A stretch of DNA of 64,000 nucleotides. It comes from Nocardioides sp. WS12 (GTDB lineage Bacteria; Actinomycetota; Actinomycetes; Propionibacteriales; Nocardioidaceae). The translations under genes and the position numbers were made by a program. Numbering within the stretch: position 1 is the stretch's first letter; every line of letters begins with the position of its first letter. The notes under the pieces are model-generated. The model ran no database searches, had not been told where the DNA came from, and was given only the letters and a program-made list of their open reading frames with translations. Positions 42,565 through 51,997 of this stretch are shown here, piece after piece. Where the stretch lies: the NCBI RefSeq assembly GCF_014108865.1, contig NZ_CP053928.1:1-64000 (forward strand). Direction: 5' to 3'.

Positions 42565-44774
42565 TGCGCATCCCTGGGAAGCCCGAGCATCCGCTCGCCG
42601 ATGACGTTGAGCTGGACCTCGGTCGTGCCGCCGTAGATCGTGGTGGCGCGGCCGGCGATGAGCTGCTCGATGGCGTGGTCACTGGGCTGGCCGGGGACGG
42701 CGACCGTGCCGGCGACACCGAGCTCGGCAACGATGAACTCGGCGATCTTCTGACTGATGCCCATGGCCAGCAGCTTCCCGGCGCTGGACGTCGTACTGAC
42801 GTCGACGCCGGCAAGTTGCTTGAGCACGACGCGGGCGCTGATGACATCGATCGCCTGGCTCTCGGCGAGCAGCCCGCCGAGGTGGTAGCGGGCGATGGTG
42901 CCGAGCTCGCGGCCACGAGCAAACTTCAGCAGGTCACCGTCGTTGGCGTAGGCCTCCATCTTCTGGCTCAGCGCCACCCGTTCGCCGGCGAGGGTCGTAC
43001 GGGCGACCTCCCACCCGTGGTCGACCTCGCCGACGACGTTCTCATCGGGGATGAAGACGTCATCGAGGAACACCTCGTTGAACAGGGCGGATCCGGTCAT
43101 CTCCCGCAATGGGCGTACGTCGACGCCCTCGCTCGACATGTCCAGCACGAAATAGGTGATGCCCTCGTGCTTCGGCGCATCGGGGTTGGTGCGGGCGATC
43201 AACATCGCCCAGTCGGAGAACTGGGCGACGGTGGTCCAGATCTTCTGGCCGGTCACCCTCCAGCCACCATCGACCTTGACCGCCTTCGTCGCGATCGAGG
43301 CCAGGTCGGAACCGGCCCCGGGCTCGCTGAACAGCTGGCACCACACGACCTCGCCGCGCAGGGTCGGGACCACCAGGTCCTGGCGCTGCTGCTCGGTGCC
43401 GTGCGGCACGATCGCACCGACCGCCCAGGTGCCCATGAGCAACTGCGGCAGATTGATGCCGGCGTGCTTGATCTCCTGCATGATGACGATCTGCTCGAGA
43501 GGCCCGGCGGCCCGGCCGTACGGCTTCGCCAGGTGCGGCTGCACCCAGCCGCCGTCGCCGAGGGCGACCAGCAGCTCGTCCTCGTCCGTGATGGCGGCAA
43601 TGGTCGCCAACTCGGCGCGGATGGCGGGACGGATCGTCTCCGCCTCCTGCGGCAGCTCGATCTCCAACGCCCGGCCGACGCCGGCCAGCGCCAGGTCGGC
43701 GAGCCGCAGTGCGTGCTCCTCGCGGCCACCGAGCACGCCGCGGAGGGCGAGCGCACGGCGGTAGTAGAGGTGGGCATCGTGCTCCCACGTGAACCCGATG
43801 CCGCCATGCACCTGGATGCAATCCTGAGTCACCTGCACCGCGACGTCCGGTACGACGACCGCCGCGACCGTCCCGGCATAGTCGGCGTTGTCATCGCCCT
43901 TGTCGATCGCGACCGCTGCGTCCCAGACCGCGGCACGCGCCTGCTCGAGCGCGATGCCCATCCGGGCGCACAGGTGCTTGACGCCCTGGAACTGGCCGAT
44001 GGGACGGCCGAACTGGACCCGGATCTTCGCGTACTCCGCGGCCGTCGCGACGGCCCAGGCCATCACGCCGGCGGCCTCCGCGCCGAGGATGACGGCGGCG
44101 ATCGAGCGGGCCCGCTCGGCAGCCAGGGCAGAGAGGACGTGCTCGGCGTCGACCGTCAGACCGTCCGCGGTGACCCGTGCGGAACCGCGCACCACGTCGA
44201 TGCTGTCCTGACGGGCGATCTTCACCGCCGCGGCAGCGACCACGATCCACAGGGTGGAGCCGTCACGTGTCACCGGCAGGACCAGGTGGTCGGCATGCTC
44301 GCCGCCGAGCACGCCCTCCCACGTCCCCGACACCGTCCACGCGCCGTCAGCGCCCACCGCCGCCGGGACACCGGAGGCGTCCAGTGCCACGGCAGCGGTC
44401 GTCGTACCGTCGATCAGGGCAGGCAACAGCTCGACGGCCTGCTTGCCGCCGTCGGCCTGGATGAGGGCCGAGGCCAGCACCGTCGGCACGAACGGCCCGG
44501 GGGCAGCGTGGCGACCCAGCGCCTCGAGGGCCACCGCGAGCGTCAGCAGTCCGCCGCCCGCGCCACCCGACTCCTCGGCGACGTGCAGGCCGAGGAGGTC
44601 GTAGTCGACGAGCGCCGACCAGAACGCGGGGAACTTCTCCTCGCCACCGGCGTCGATGTCCTTGCGGACCACCGCGGCCGGGATGACCGAAGCAGCGAGG
44701 TCGGCGACCGCACTGGCGAGGTCGACGTGTTCGTCGATGAGACCGAGGCCCAGTTCGTAGGTCTGACGTGTCAT
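42561..44774 (-). CDS. Two-domain acyl-CoA dehydrogenase (FadE34-like)
   Basis: A 737-residue protein with two acyl-CoA dehydrogenase units in tandem. The first half (to about residue 370) shows VHGGIGFTWEHDAHLYYRRA near its end. The second half shows LFSEPGAGSDLASIATKAVKV, VTGQKIWTTVAQFSDWAM and IYGGTTEVQLNVIGERMLGLP. Mycobacterial FadE34 is a similar fusion that acts on steroid side-chain CoA thioesters, where other systems use two separate subunits. The start is ATG 44774, 14 bp after the SDR gene; a much longer frame runs into the SDR gene. Confidence 0.88.
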   Translation of the reverse strand: MTRQTYELGLGLIDEHVDLASAVADLAASVIPAAVVRKDIDAGGEEKFPAFWSALVDYDLLGLHVAEESGGAGGGLLTLAVALEALGRHAAPGPFVPTVLASALIQADGGKQAVELLPALIDGTTTAAVALDASGVPAAVGADGAWTVSGTWEGVLGGEHADHLVLPVTRDGSTLWIVVAAAAVKIARQDSIDVVRGSARVTADGLTVDAEHVLSALAAERARSIAAVILGAEAAGVMAWAVATAAEYAKIRVQFGRPIGQFQGVKHLCARMGIALEQARAAVWDAAVAIDKGDDNADYAGTVAAVVVPDVAVQVTQDCIQVHGGIGFTWEHDAHLYYRRALALRGVLGGREEHALRLADLALAGVGRALEIELPQEAETIRPAIRAELATIAAITDEDELLVALGDGGWVQPHLAKPYGRAAGPLEQIVIMQEIKHAGINLPQLLMGTWAVGAIVPHGTEQQRQDLVVPTLRGEVVWCQLFSEPGAGSDLASIATKAVKVDGGWRVTGQKIWTTVAQFSDWAMLIARTNPDAPKHEGITYFVLDMSSEGVDVRPLREMTGSALFNEVFLDDVFIPDENVVGEVDHGWEVARTTLAGERVALSQKMEAYANDGDLLKFARGRELGTIARYHLGGLLAESQAIDVISARVVLKQLAGVDVSTTSSAGKLLAMGISQKIAEFIVAELGVAGTVAVPGQPSDHAIEQLIAGRATTIYGGTTEVQLNVIGERMLGLPRDAQ

Positions 44775-44788
44775 GGCGTCCGTCTCCC

Positions 44789-45655
44789 TCAGAGTCGATC
44801 GGCGAGGTCGGCGATGGTCCACGGACCGTCGCTCTCGATGGTGGTGACGTCGTGCCAACCCGCGAGCTCGGAGATGCCGCCGCCCTGGACGGCGTACACC
44901 TTTCCGGTGAGCTTGCAGTCCGGCGCCACGAGCCGGGCGACGAGCGGCGAGATGTTCGACGGCGCAAAGGCGTCGAACTCGCCCTCGGGCACCTCGGCCG
45001 CGAACAGTGCGCCCATGCCGGGCGTCGCGAGGGTCAGCCGGGTACGGGCGATCGGTGCGATCGCATTGACCCGGACGCCGTAGCGCTCGAGCTCGTCTGC
45101 CGCGACCAGGGTCAGCGCGGCGATGCCGGCCTTGGCGGCGCCGTAGTTGGCCTGGCCGGCGTTCGGCATGAACGTGCCCGACGCCGACGCGGTGTTGACG
45201 ACCGCCGCGTTGATCTCGGCACCTGCCTTGCTCTGCGCCTTCCAGTACGCCGCCGCGTGGTGCAGCGGCGCGGCGTGGCCCTTGAGGTGCACGGTGATGA
45301 CGGAGTCCCACTGCTCCTCGGTCATCGAGGGGAGGAACGCGTCACGCAGGATGCCGGCGTTGTTGACCAGGATGTCCAGACCACCGAACTCGTCGATCGC
45401 CTGCTGCACCAGGGCTTCCGCGCCGGACCACGACGCGACGTTGTCGGTGTTGGCGACCGCGCGGCCGCCGGCCGCACGGATCTCGTCGGCGACCTCCTGG
45501 GCGGGCCCGGCGTCAGCGCCGCTGCCCTCGTTGGAGCCGCCGAGGTCGTTGACCACGACAGCCGCGCCTTCGCTTGCGAGGAGGAGGGCGTGCTCGCGGC
45601 CGATGCCGCGACCGGCGCCGGTGATGATGGCGACGCGTCCGTCAAGAGTTCCCAT
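44789..45655 (-). CDS. SDR-family 3-hydroxyacyl-CoA dehydrogenase (17beta-HSD4-like)
   Basis: A 288-residue short-chain dehydrogenase. The NAD motif is IITGAGRGIGREHALLLASEG, with NNAG near residue 95. The catalytic Ser lies in VNTASASG, followed by Tyr and Lys in ANYGAAKAG. The GGSNEG insert after the second strand is typical of the multifunctional-enzyme type 2/17beta-HSD4 group. It oxidises 3-hydroxyacyl-CoA in peroxisomal-style beta-oxidation. It fits with the MaoC hydratase upstream. Confidence 0.92.
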   Translation of the reverse strand: MGTLDGRVAIITGAGRGIGREHALLLASEGAAVVVNDLGGSNEGSGADAGPAQEVADEIRAAGGRAVANTDNVASWSGAEALVQQAIDEFGGLDILVNNAGILRDAFLPSMTEEQWDSVITVHLKGHAAPLHHAAAYWKAQSKAGAEINAAVVNTASASGTFMPNAGQANYGAAKAGIAALTLVAADELERYGVRVNAIAPIARTRLTLATPGMGALFAAEVPEGEFDAFAPSNISPLVARLVAPDCKLTGKVYAVQGGGISELAGWHDVTTIESDGPWTIADLADRL

Positions 45656-45674
45656 GTCGTGTAGTCCTTTGATC

Positions 45675-45709
45675 GGTGGTTGAGGTGCGAGTGCAGCGAG
45701 CCTCGAAAC
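45675..45709. repeat. Dispersed short repeat, copy B
   Basis: The sequence GGTGGTTGAGGTGCGAG followed by CGAGCCTCGAAAC lies between the MaoC and SDR genes. Its reverse complement has the same ends as the copy at 7009-7050, with a shorter middle. It widens an otherwise tight operon gap to 60 bp. Confidence 0.75.
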
Positions 45710-45715
45710 CCGGTG

Positions 45716-46585
45716 TCAGTCGGTGAGGACGGCGAGGCCGTCGCGGATGACCAGGTCGCTGTCGACGGTGGTCTGGAAGCCGTACGCCGTGGTGCCGGCG
45801 TCGACCGTCGGGTCATCGAGACGCCAGAAGCTGGTGGTGATGTCCTGACCGGGCAGCACCGGCCGGGCGAACCGGACGGCGAGCCGCTTGAGGCGTCGTA
45901 CGTCGCCATCGGCGAGCTCCGTCAGGGCAGCCCAGGAGGTGAACGCCATGGTGCACAGGCCGTGGTTGATGATCCCGGGGAGGCCGGACATCTGGGCGAT
46001 CTCCTCGTCGAGGTGGATCGGCATCGGGTCACCGGACGCGGGCGAGTAGCGGAAGGTCTGGTCGTCGTCGACGTGCTGGGTGACGACGACGTCCGGAGCG
46101 GCTGCCGTGACCGACTCGGCCAGTCCGTGGCCGGGCGCCTGCTCCCCGACGGTTCCGCCGGAGTCGACGCCCCGGAAGAATGCCGAGAGCCACTGCTCGT
46201 TGACCAGCTCGCCATCGGCGTCGCGGGTCTCGGCGTACACCGTGACGGTGGAGCCGGTGCTGAGCGCAGCGTACCCGGTCGCGCGGGCACGACAGGTGAG
46301 CACGTCTCCTGGCCGGATCGGCCGGTGGAAGTGGAAGTCCTGCTCACCGTGGACCAGCTTCATCAGCAACTCCACCGGAGCCACGCCGAGCGCGGCCGGA
46401 GCGAGCGAGAAGAAGGTCGGCACCACCGCGAACACCGGCGGGGCCAACTCACCCCGGAGATGTGCCTCGATGGGGTCGTTGGTCGCCGCGGCGTACTCCG
46501 CGATCCGCTCGGCAGTGACCTCGAAGACCTGGTCCTCGGTCCACTCGCCCAGCCCGGAGTCCTCGAAGGTCACTGCCGTCGTCAT
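45716..46585 (-). CDS. MaoC-type (R)-specific enoyl-CoA hydratase, double hot-dog
   Basis: A 289-residue protein with two hot-dog halves. The hydratase-2 motif in the second half reads YSPASGDPMPIHLDEEIA, with the catalytic Asp and His, and continues GLPGIINHGLCTM. The N-terminal half (MaoC_N like) has ATNDPIEAHLRGELAPPVFAVVPTF. It adds water to trans-2-enoyl-CoA to give (R)-3-hydroxyacyl-CoA, which the SDR enzyme would then oxidise. Similar proteins occur in steroid side-chain regulons. Confidence 0.92.
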   Translation of the reverse strand: MTTAVTFEDSGLGEWTEDQVFEVTAERIAEYAAATNDPIEAHLRGELAPPVFAVVPTFFSLAPAALGVAPVELLMKLVHGEQDFHFHRPIRPGDVLTCRARATGYAALSTGSTVTVYAETRDADGELVNEQWLSAFFRGVDSGGTVGEQAPGHGLAESVTAAAPDVVVTQHVDDDQTFRYSPASGDPMPIHLDEEIAQMSGLPGIINHGLCTMAFTSWAALTELADGDVRRLKRLAVRFARPVLPGQDITTSFWRLDDPTVDAGTTAYGFQTTVDSDLVIRDGLAVLTD

Positions 46586-46600
46586 CGTTTCGTCGTCCGT

Positions 46601-47035
46601 TCAGGCCGCGACGAGTTCGGCGAAGGTCGCCAGCGACTTCTCGAGGTCGCCCTGCGCGTTCTTCGCGACGGCCTTGCCGATCGGGCCGACGATCATCGCG
46701 CCGTTGAAGTCGGCGTCGATGGTGGCCGTCGAGCCGCTGTCGGCCGGAGCCACGGACAGGACGAACTTGATCTTCACGCCGGCCATCCCGAGGCCCTCGA
46801 TGGTGACGGTGTTCGGTGCCTCGAGCTCGGTGATGGTCCACTCGATCTTGTTGGCCATGCCCATGACCGAGACGACCTCGGTCACCTGGGTGCCGACGGT
46901 GATCTGGGCGGGGAGCTCGCTCTTCCAGTTCTGGTGGATGGAGAGCCACTTCTCCCACTCGGCGAGGTTGGACAGGTTGTCCCACGCGGTCTGCGGGTCG
47001 ACGGGAAGGTTCTGGGTGACGGAAACGCTGGCCAT
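46601..47035 (-). CDS. SRPBCC (START-like) superfamily protein
   Basis: A 144-residue protein of the polyketide cyclase/START-like fold: it starts VSVTQNLPVDPQTAWDNLSNLAEWEKWL, continues with a beta grip, and ends in a long helix IGKAVAKNAQGDLEKSLATFAELV. The fold binds a hydrophobic ligand in its cavity. Placed between the thiolase and hydratase genes of a beta-oxidation operon, it could carry or shield a lipid intermediate. No catalytic residues can be named. Confidence 0.85.
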   Translation of the reverse strand: MASVSVTQNLPVDPQTAWDNLSNLAEWEKWLSIHQNWKSELPAQITVGTQVTEVVSVMGMANKIEWTITELEAPNTVTIEGLGMAGVKIKFVLSVAPADSGSTATIDADFNGAMIVGPIGKAVAKNAQGDLEKSLATFAELVAA

Positions 47036-47084
47036 GGTTGTTCTCCTGTTGGTGGTGGTGTGACGTGTCGTGGAACGGGTGGGG

Positions 47085-48281
47085 TCAGGCGCGGCGGTAG
47101 GCCGTCACGACGACGGCACCACCCAGACCGATGTTGTGCTGGAGCGCGACGCCGTCCTTGCCGGCAGCCGACTCGACCTGGCGGGCGTCAGCGGTGCCCC
47201 GCAGCTGCCAGGTGAGTTCGCTGCACTGGGCCAGGCCGGTCGCGCCGAGGGGGTGGCCCTTGGAGATCAGACCGCCGGACGGGTTGACGACCCAGCGGCC
47301 GCCGTACGTCGTGTCGTCGTTGTCGATGAGCTTGCCGGCGTCGCCGTCGGCGCACAGGCCGAGCGATTCGTAGGTGAGCAGCTCGTTGGCGGAGAAGCAG
47401 TCGTGGAGCTCGATGACGTCGACGTCCTCGGCGCTGATCCCGGCCTGCTCGTAGACCTCGTTGGCCGCCCGGCGCGACATCTCCTTGCCGACCAGCGACT
47501 GGGCCGACTTGTCGGTAAAGGTGCCCTCCATGTCGGTGACCATCGACTGGCCGATGATCTCCACGGCCTGGTCGCCGAGTCCGTGCTTGTCGACGAACGC
47601 CTCACTCGCGAGGATCACCGCGCCCGAGCCGTCCGAGGTCGGCGAGCACTGCAGCTTGGTCAGCGGTCCGTAGACCTGGCGCGACGCGAGGATCTCCTCG
47701 AGCGTGTAGACGTCCTGGAACTGGGCGTAGGGGTTGTTCACCGAGTGTCGGTGGTTCTTCACCCCGACCTTCGCGAACTGCTCGGCCGTGGTGCCGTAGC
47801 GCTCCATGTGCTCGTTGCCGGCAGCGCCGAACATGTACGGCGCGGGCGGCATCGCGAACTCCTGCAGCTCGGCGAGGGCGAGCAGATGCTTCATCAGCGG
47901 CTGCTCGCGGTCGTCGTACATCGAGCCGAGCGAGCCGGGCTGCATCTTCTCGAAGCCGAGCGCGAGCGTGCAGTCGGCGAGACCGCCGCGGACCGCCTGG
48001 GTCGCGAGGTACAGCGCCGTCGATCCGGTCGAGCAGTTGTTGTTCACGTTGACGACCGGCAGTCCGGTCATGCCGAGCTCGTAGACCGCGCGCTGCCCTG
48101 CGGTCGACTCGCCGTAGACGTAGCCGACGTAGGCCTGCTGGACCTCGCGGTAGTCGATCCCCGCGTCCTCGAGCGCCTTGGTGCCCGACTCCCGCGCCAT
48201 GTCGGGGTAGTCCCACTCCCGTGATCCGGGCTTCTCGAACTTCGTCATCCCGACGCCGACGACATAGACCTTGTTCGCCAT
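47085..48281 (-). CDS. Thiolase-like lipid-transfer protein / acetyl-CoA acyltransferase (SCPx type)
   Basis: A 398-residue thiolase-fold protein. The nucleophile Cys is in [16 protein letters not shown] near residue 88. The His blocks are [11 protein letters not shown] and [14 protein letters not shown]. The early [13 protein letters not shown] and the absence of the second Cys motif of classical thiolases place it in the sterol carrier protein X group, without the SCP2 domain. It would cleave 3-ketoacyl-CoA, perhaps propionyl-CoA from branched chains. It is the promoter-proximal gene, with a GGGAG ribosome site and twin operators upstream. Confidence 0.9.
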   Translation of the reverse strand: MANKVYVVGVGMTKFEKPGSREWDYPDMARESGTKALEDAGIDYREVQQAYVGYVYGESTAGQRAVYELGMTGLPVVNVNNNCSTGSTALYLATQAVRGGLADCTLALGFEKMQPGSLGSMYDDREQPLMKHLLALAELQEFAMPPAPYMFGAAGNEHMERYGTTAEQFAKVGVKNHRHSVNNPYAQFQDVYTLEEILASRQVYGPLTKLQCSPTSDGSGAVILASEAFVDKHGLGDQAVEIIGQSMVTDMEGTFTDKSAQSLVGKEMSRRAANEVYEQAGISAEDVDVIELHDCFSANELLTYESLGLCADGDAGKLIDNDDTTYGGRWVVNPSGGLISKGHPLGATGLAQCSELTWQLRGTADARQVESAAGKDGVALQHNIGLGGAVVVTAYRRA

Positions 48282-48303
48282 CTGGCGGCTCCCTCTTTTT
48301 ACT

Positions 48304-48318
48304 CGGACACGATGTCCG
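48304..48318. promoter_or_regulatory. TetR operator 1 (GGACA-N3-TGTCC)
   Basis: CGGACACGATGTCCG is a perfect inverted repeat with 6-bp arms and a 3-bp centre. It lies 23 bp upstream of the thiolase start. A second site with the same core is 28 bp away, centre to centre. Confidence 0.75.
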
Positions 48319-48332
48319 GGCAAAAGTACGTC

Positions 48333-48345
48333 GGACAGACTGTCC
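48333..48345. promoter_or_regulatory. TetR operator 2 (GGACA-N3-TGTCC)
   Basis: GGACAGACTGTCC is a perfect palindrome sharing the GGACA-N3-TGTCC core of operator 1. It lies 32 bp before the TetR start. Together the two sites probably let the TetR protein control both its own gene and the beta-oxidation operon. Confidence 0.75.
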
Positions 48346-48376
48346 AGTCAAGAGCTCCGGCGGTAACGTTCGCCCC

Positions 48377-49075
48377 GTGGCGAGGACGACGGTCGATGCG
48401 AGCGCGACACCCGACGGTCGCGACACCCGCTGGGACGACCACCGCGCAGCGCGGCACGAGCGGATCCTCGCCGCGGCCATCGACGCGATCGACGCCGAGG
48501 GCGGTGCCATCGGCGTCGCCGCGATCGCCGACCGCGCCTCGGTCCCCCGCTCGGTCGTCTACCGGCTGTTCGAGAACCGCGACGACCTCGACGAACAGAT
48601 CCGGGCCCGGATCATCGACACCCTGATGGCCGACCTCGCGCCCGCGCTCGACCCGACCGGCACCATCCGGGAGGCGATCAGCAGGGCCACCACGACCTAC
48701 GTCGGCTGGGTGGCCGGCCATCCGCGGCTGCAGCAGTTCCTCGGCACCGGGTCAGCCACCCGTCGTCGTACCGGCTCCCGCGTCGTCACCGGCACCAGGA
48801 CGGCGATCGCCCTCGGGCTCGAGACTCTCCTCGAGTCCGAGCTCGCACAACTGTCCAGCGAGCCCCCGCCGCCCGGCGCCGCCCAGAACCTGGCCTTCGG
48901 GCTCGTCGGCCTCGTCGACGGCAGCGTCAACCGGTGGGTGGCCCACCCGGAGGCGCGCAGCAGCGCCGAGGAGCTCGTCGAGTTCCTGTCCGACGCGGTG
49001 TGGAGCGTGCTGTCCTCCCACGCCGACCGGCTCGGTGTGCCGATGACGCCGGACCAGAAGCTCAGCAGCTCCTGA
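48377..49075 (+). CDS. TetR family repressor of the beta-oxidation operon
   Basis: A 232-residue regulator from a GTG. The HTH spans about residues 20-65 with VAAIADRASVPRSVVYRLFENRDDLDEQI. The C-terminal domain is helical with a long Leu-rich pocket helix (TAIALGLETLLESELAQLS). It is divergent from the thiolase gene and the 95-bp gap carries twin GGACA-N3-TGTCC palindromes. It probably responds to an acyl-CoA. Its stop abuts the convergent VWA gene with no gap. Confidence 0.88.
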   Translation: MARTTVDASATPDGRDTRWDDHRAARHERILAAAIDAIDAEGGAIGVAAIADRASVPRSVVYRLFENRDDLDEQIRARIIDTLMADLAPALDPTGTIREAISRATTTYVGWVAGHPRLQQFLGTGSATRRRTGSRVVTGTRTAIALGLETLLESELAQLSSEPPPPGAAQNLAFGLVGLVDGSVNRWVAHPEARSSAEELVEFLSDAVWSVLSSHADRLGVPMTPDQKLSSS

Positions 49076-50509
49076 CTACCACGCCAGCTCGTGCACGAAC
49101 TCGCTGAGTTGGTTGAGGTTGCGGCACTCGATCATCCGCACGATCTCGCCGTACGTCGGCGCCGCTGAATCACCCGTCCCCCAGTTGCGTTCGTGCTCAG
49201 GGTTGAGCCAGAACGACCGCTTCACCGAGCCCGCGAGTTGCTTGAGGGTGTCCTCGTGGAGGTCGCTGTAGTTGGAGCGCGCGTCGCCGAGGATCAGCAG
49301 CGTGGTCTTCGGGCCGAGCGCGTCCGAGTGCTGCTCGGCGAACTTGGTGAAGACGCGGCCGTAGTTGGTGCGACCCCACAGCGCCGCATGGCTGGCGCTG
49401 GCAGCAAGGTCAGCGAGTACGTCGACCGGGTCGGCGCCCGGGCGGAAGTGTCCGGTGACCTCGTGGACGTGGTCGATGAACGTGAACGCCCGCATGCTCT
49501 GGAACACCTCACGCAGCGCGAACACGAACAGCAGCGTGAACTGCGCGAAGTTGGCCGTTGAGCCGCTCACGTCGCAGAGCACGACGAGGTCGGTGCGGTG
49601 CGGGCGCTTGGGCCGGTGGTGGGTGGTCATCGGTACGCCGCCGGTGGCCATCGACGCCCGCACGGTCCGACGGAAGTCGAGGGGCGCGGAGCGTGCGTGG
49701 CGGGAGTGCTGTTCCTTCGCGAGCCGGGTGGCGAGGCGTCGCGCGAGCGGGAAGATCTCCTTGCGCATCTCGTCGAGGTCGGTGCGGCGGGCGGCCATGA
49801 AGGCGAGCTGGTCGATGCTGGGGCGCACGGCCACGTCGGCGACGTGGTCGGGACCCTTCTCCTCCGCGATCCGTCGCCGGGCGTCGCCCTCGACCATCGC
49901 GGTGAACGCACCGATCCGCTGGTTGGCGACACGGCGGGCGTCGTCCTCGTCGGCGCCGTCGGCCATCAGGCCCTGGACCAGTCGGTCGATGAGTTCCTGG
50001 GGAGCAACGCGTTGCAGGGCCGTGTAGGCCGACCAGGACGAGAGCCCCGGGCCGCGACCGGGCATGGAGCCGAAGGTGCCGACCATCTCGGCCGCCATCC
50101 GCTGCAACTCCGCGGGGTCCATCTGGCCGGCTTCGAGCATCTCGGCCAGCCGGTCGCGGAAGCTGAGCAGGGCCTCACCGTTGTCGCGGACGGGGCCGCC
50201 CTCGCCCTGCTCCCCCTCGCCGGCCCCTTCGCCGTCGATCGAGGCGGTCCCAGCGCCGTCGCCGACCATGCCGGGGAAGTAGACGTCGAAGAGCGCGTCG
50301 AACGTCGTACGTTGCGACTGCTTCTTGACCATGGTCGCGGCGAACGCGTCCCGCACGGTGTCGCGACTCGTCCAGTGCAGTGCCGACAACGCAGCGACTG
50401 CATCGAGGTCCTCGGCCAGCGACACGGACAGGCCGGCACCACGGAGCGCCTCGACGAACGCCAGGTGGCGGTCGAGGAGTCCGGAACGGTCGGCGCGGTC
50501 GGTGCTCAT
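49076..50509 (-). CDS. VWA domain protein, CoxE-like
   Basis: A 477-residue protein. The N-terminal 300 residues are helical and Ala/Arg-rich with an acidic, Gly-rich linker near residue 95. The C-terminal part is a von Willebrand factor A domain whose MIDAS begins DVSGSTANF, with a further Thr and Asp (GRTNYG, LGDARSN) in place. This CoxE/YehP-like arrangement is usually found with a MoxR ATPase, encoded upstream with a 5-bp gap. Such pairs are thought to insert metals or mature protein complexes. The client here is unknown. Confidence 0.85.
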   Translation of the reverse strand: MSTDRADRSGLLDRHLAFVEALRGAGLSVSLAEDLDAVAALSALHWTSRDTVRDAFAATMVKKQSQRTTFDALFDVYFPGMVGDGAGTASIDGEGAGEGEQGEGGPVRDNGEALLSFRDRLAEMLEAGQMDPAELQRMAAEMVGTFGSMPGRGPGLSSWSAYTALQRVAPQELIDRLVQGLMADGADEDDARRVANQRIGAFTAMVEGDARRRIAEEKGPDHVADVAVRPSIDQLAFMAARRTDLDEMRKEIFPLARRLATRLAKEQHSRHARSAPLDFRRTVRASMATGGVPMTTHHRPKRPHRTDLVVLCDVSGSTANFAQFTLLFVFALREVFQSMRAFTFIDHVHEVTGHFRPGADPVDVLADLAASASHAALWGRTNYGRVFTKFAEQHSDALGPKTTLLILGDARSNYSDLHEDTLKQLAGSVKRSFWLNPEHERNWGTGDSAAPTYGEIVRMIECRNLNQLSEFVHELAW

Positions 50510-50514
50510 GGTGG

Positions 50515-51396
50515 TCAGGCCCGCTTGAGCTTGAGTTCCTTGACGGCCCGGTCGTGGTCGGACTGGTGCTTGAGCACCGCGCCCAGGGTGTCGAGGATCG
50601 CGGCCTGGTCGAGGTCGCGGATCTCGAGGGCGATCAGCGTGCGCGCCCAGTCAACGGACTCGGCGATGGACGGCGCCTTCTTGAGCTCCAGCTCGCGCAT
50701 CCGGGCGACGGTGGCGACGAGTTGCTCGGCGATCCGGTCGTCCAGGTCCGGCACCTGCTGTTGCAGGATCTCCCGCTCCCGCGCGGCATCCGGGTAGTCG
50801 AGGTGGAGGTAGAGGCAACGCCGCTTGACCGCCTCGGACAGCTCCCGGCTCGCGTTCGACGTGAGTACGACGAACGGCCGGCGCGTGGCGGCCACGGTGC
50901 CGAGCTCGGGGATGGTCACCTGGAAGTCGCTGAGCACTTCGAGGAGCAGGCCCTCGACCTCGATGTCAGTCTTGTCGACCTCGTCGATCAGCAGCACCGT
51001 CGGTTCGTCGCGACGGATCGCGGTGAGCAGCGGCCGGGTGAGCAGGAACTCCTCGGTGAAGATGTCGTCATGCGTCGCGTTCCAGTCGCCGCCCCCGTTG
51101 CCGTTCGAGGAGTTGGCGGCCTGGATGCGCAGCAGCTGCTTCTTGTAGTTCCACTCGTAGAGCGCACGCGCCTCATCGAGTCCCTCGTAGCACTGCAGCC
51201 TCACCAGTTCGGCACCCGTGGCGCGGGACACCGCCTTGGCGAGCTCGGTCTTGCCGACACCGGCCGGACCCTCGAGCAGCAACGGCTTCTCGAGCGCGCC
51301 GGCGAGGTAGCTCGTGGTGGCTGTCGCAGCGTCGGCGAGGTAGCCGGCGGCACCGAGCCGAGTGGCCGCATCGGCCGGTGATTCGAACCAGGTCAT
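50515..51396 (-). CDS. MoxR-family AAA+ ATPase
   Basis: A 293-residue ATPase. Walker A is GPAGVGKTEL, Walker B LLIDEVDK, sensor 1 is VLTSNASREL and the arginine finger region VKRRCLYLHLDYP. The start MTWFESPADAATRLGAAGYL matches the usual N-terminus of CoxD-type MoxR proteins; a longer frame from 51471 adds a segment without support. A Gly/Asn-rich insert (SSNGNGGGD) follows the EWNYKKQLL motif. It works with the VWA protein next door as a chaperone. Confidence 0.9.
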   Translation of the reverse strand: MTWFESPADAATRLGAAGYLADAATATTSYLAGALEKPLLLEGPAGVGKTELAKAVSRATGAELVRLQCYEGLDEARALYEWNYKKQLLRIQAANSSNGNGGGDWNATHDDIFTEEFLLTRPLLTAIRRDEPTVLLIDEVDKTDIEVEGLLLEVLSDFQVTIPELGTVAATRRPFVVLTSNASRELSEAVKRRCLYLHLDYPDAAREREILQQQVPDLDDRIAEQLVATVARMRELELKKAPSIAESVDWARTLIALEIRDLDQAAILDTLGAVLKHQSDHDRAVKELKLKRA

Positions 51397-51622
51397 GCGG
51401 GGTCCCCGACGGAGTGTTCGCTGGAGGAGCGAAGCGGGGGAAGCGAAGAGTCCGGTGGGGTGCTCATGCACCCCATCCTGCCGGTCTGGTGGGTGGTCTG
51501 GACATTCACGTCCCAGTGGATGTCTGTTGGATCACGCGTTCCCGGTCGTGACCCCGACCCCTCCTACTCGTTGAGATCGACAACAGACCGTCGACCAAAC
51601 AGAACGCGCAGGGGGGCTCCAG

Positions 51623-51997
51623 ATGACTGATGCAGTCCTGCCCACTCAGCGGTTCCGGGTCGTGGTCCAGGCGATCCGCTCGGCCAGTACGGCGGGCGCC
51701 CTGACCCTCCTGGTCGGCTTCGGAGCACTCAACGTGATCTCCACGCCGCAGCCGCACGAGCCGGCCGAACAGATCGGGATGCAGTCCGGTCCGCTGGACG
51801 ACATGATGCAGCTCAACCGGTGCTCGTTCACCGGCTTCGACCGCGACGTGATCCCCAGCAAGGCGATCGTGCGAACCCCCGAAGGTGAGACCGAACTCGT
51901 CTCCTTCGACCGCGGCTGGGCCGTGTTCAGCGGTGACGTCGCCGGTGAGCTCGTGGCCGTGTGCCTCGGTGCACCGAAGACCACCACCACCAGCTAG
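51623..51997 (+). CDS. Small single-helix membrane or secreted protein
   Basis: A 124-residue protein with a good ribosome site (AGGGGGG). A hydrophobic stretch at residues 22-39 (STAGALTLLVGFGALNVI) could be an anchor or signal. The outer part has two Cys (LNRCSFTGFD and VAVCLGAP) that may form a disulfide. No family is recognised. It is convergent with the esterase gene, overlapping its stop by 4 bases. Confidence 0.6.
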   Translation: MTDAVLPTQRFRVVVQAIRSASTAGALTLLVGFGALNVISTPQPHEPAEQIGMQSGPLDDMMQLNRCSFTGFDRDVIPSKAIVRTPEGETELVSFDRGWAVFSGDVAGELVAVCLGAPKTTTTS

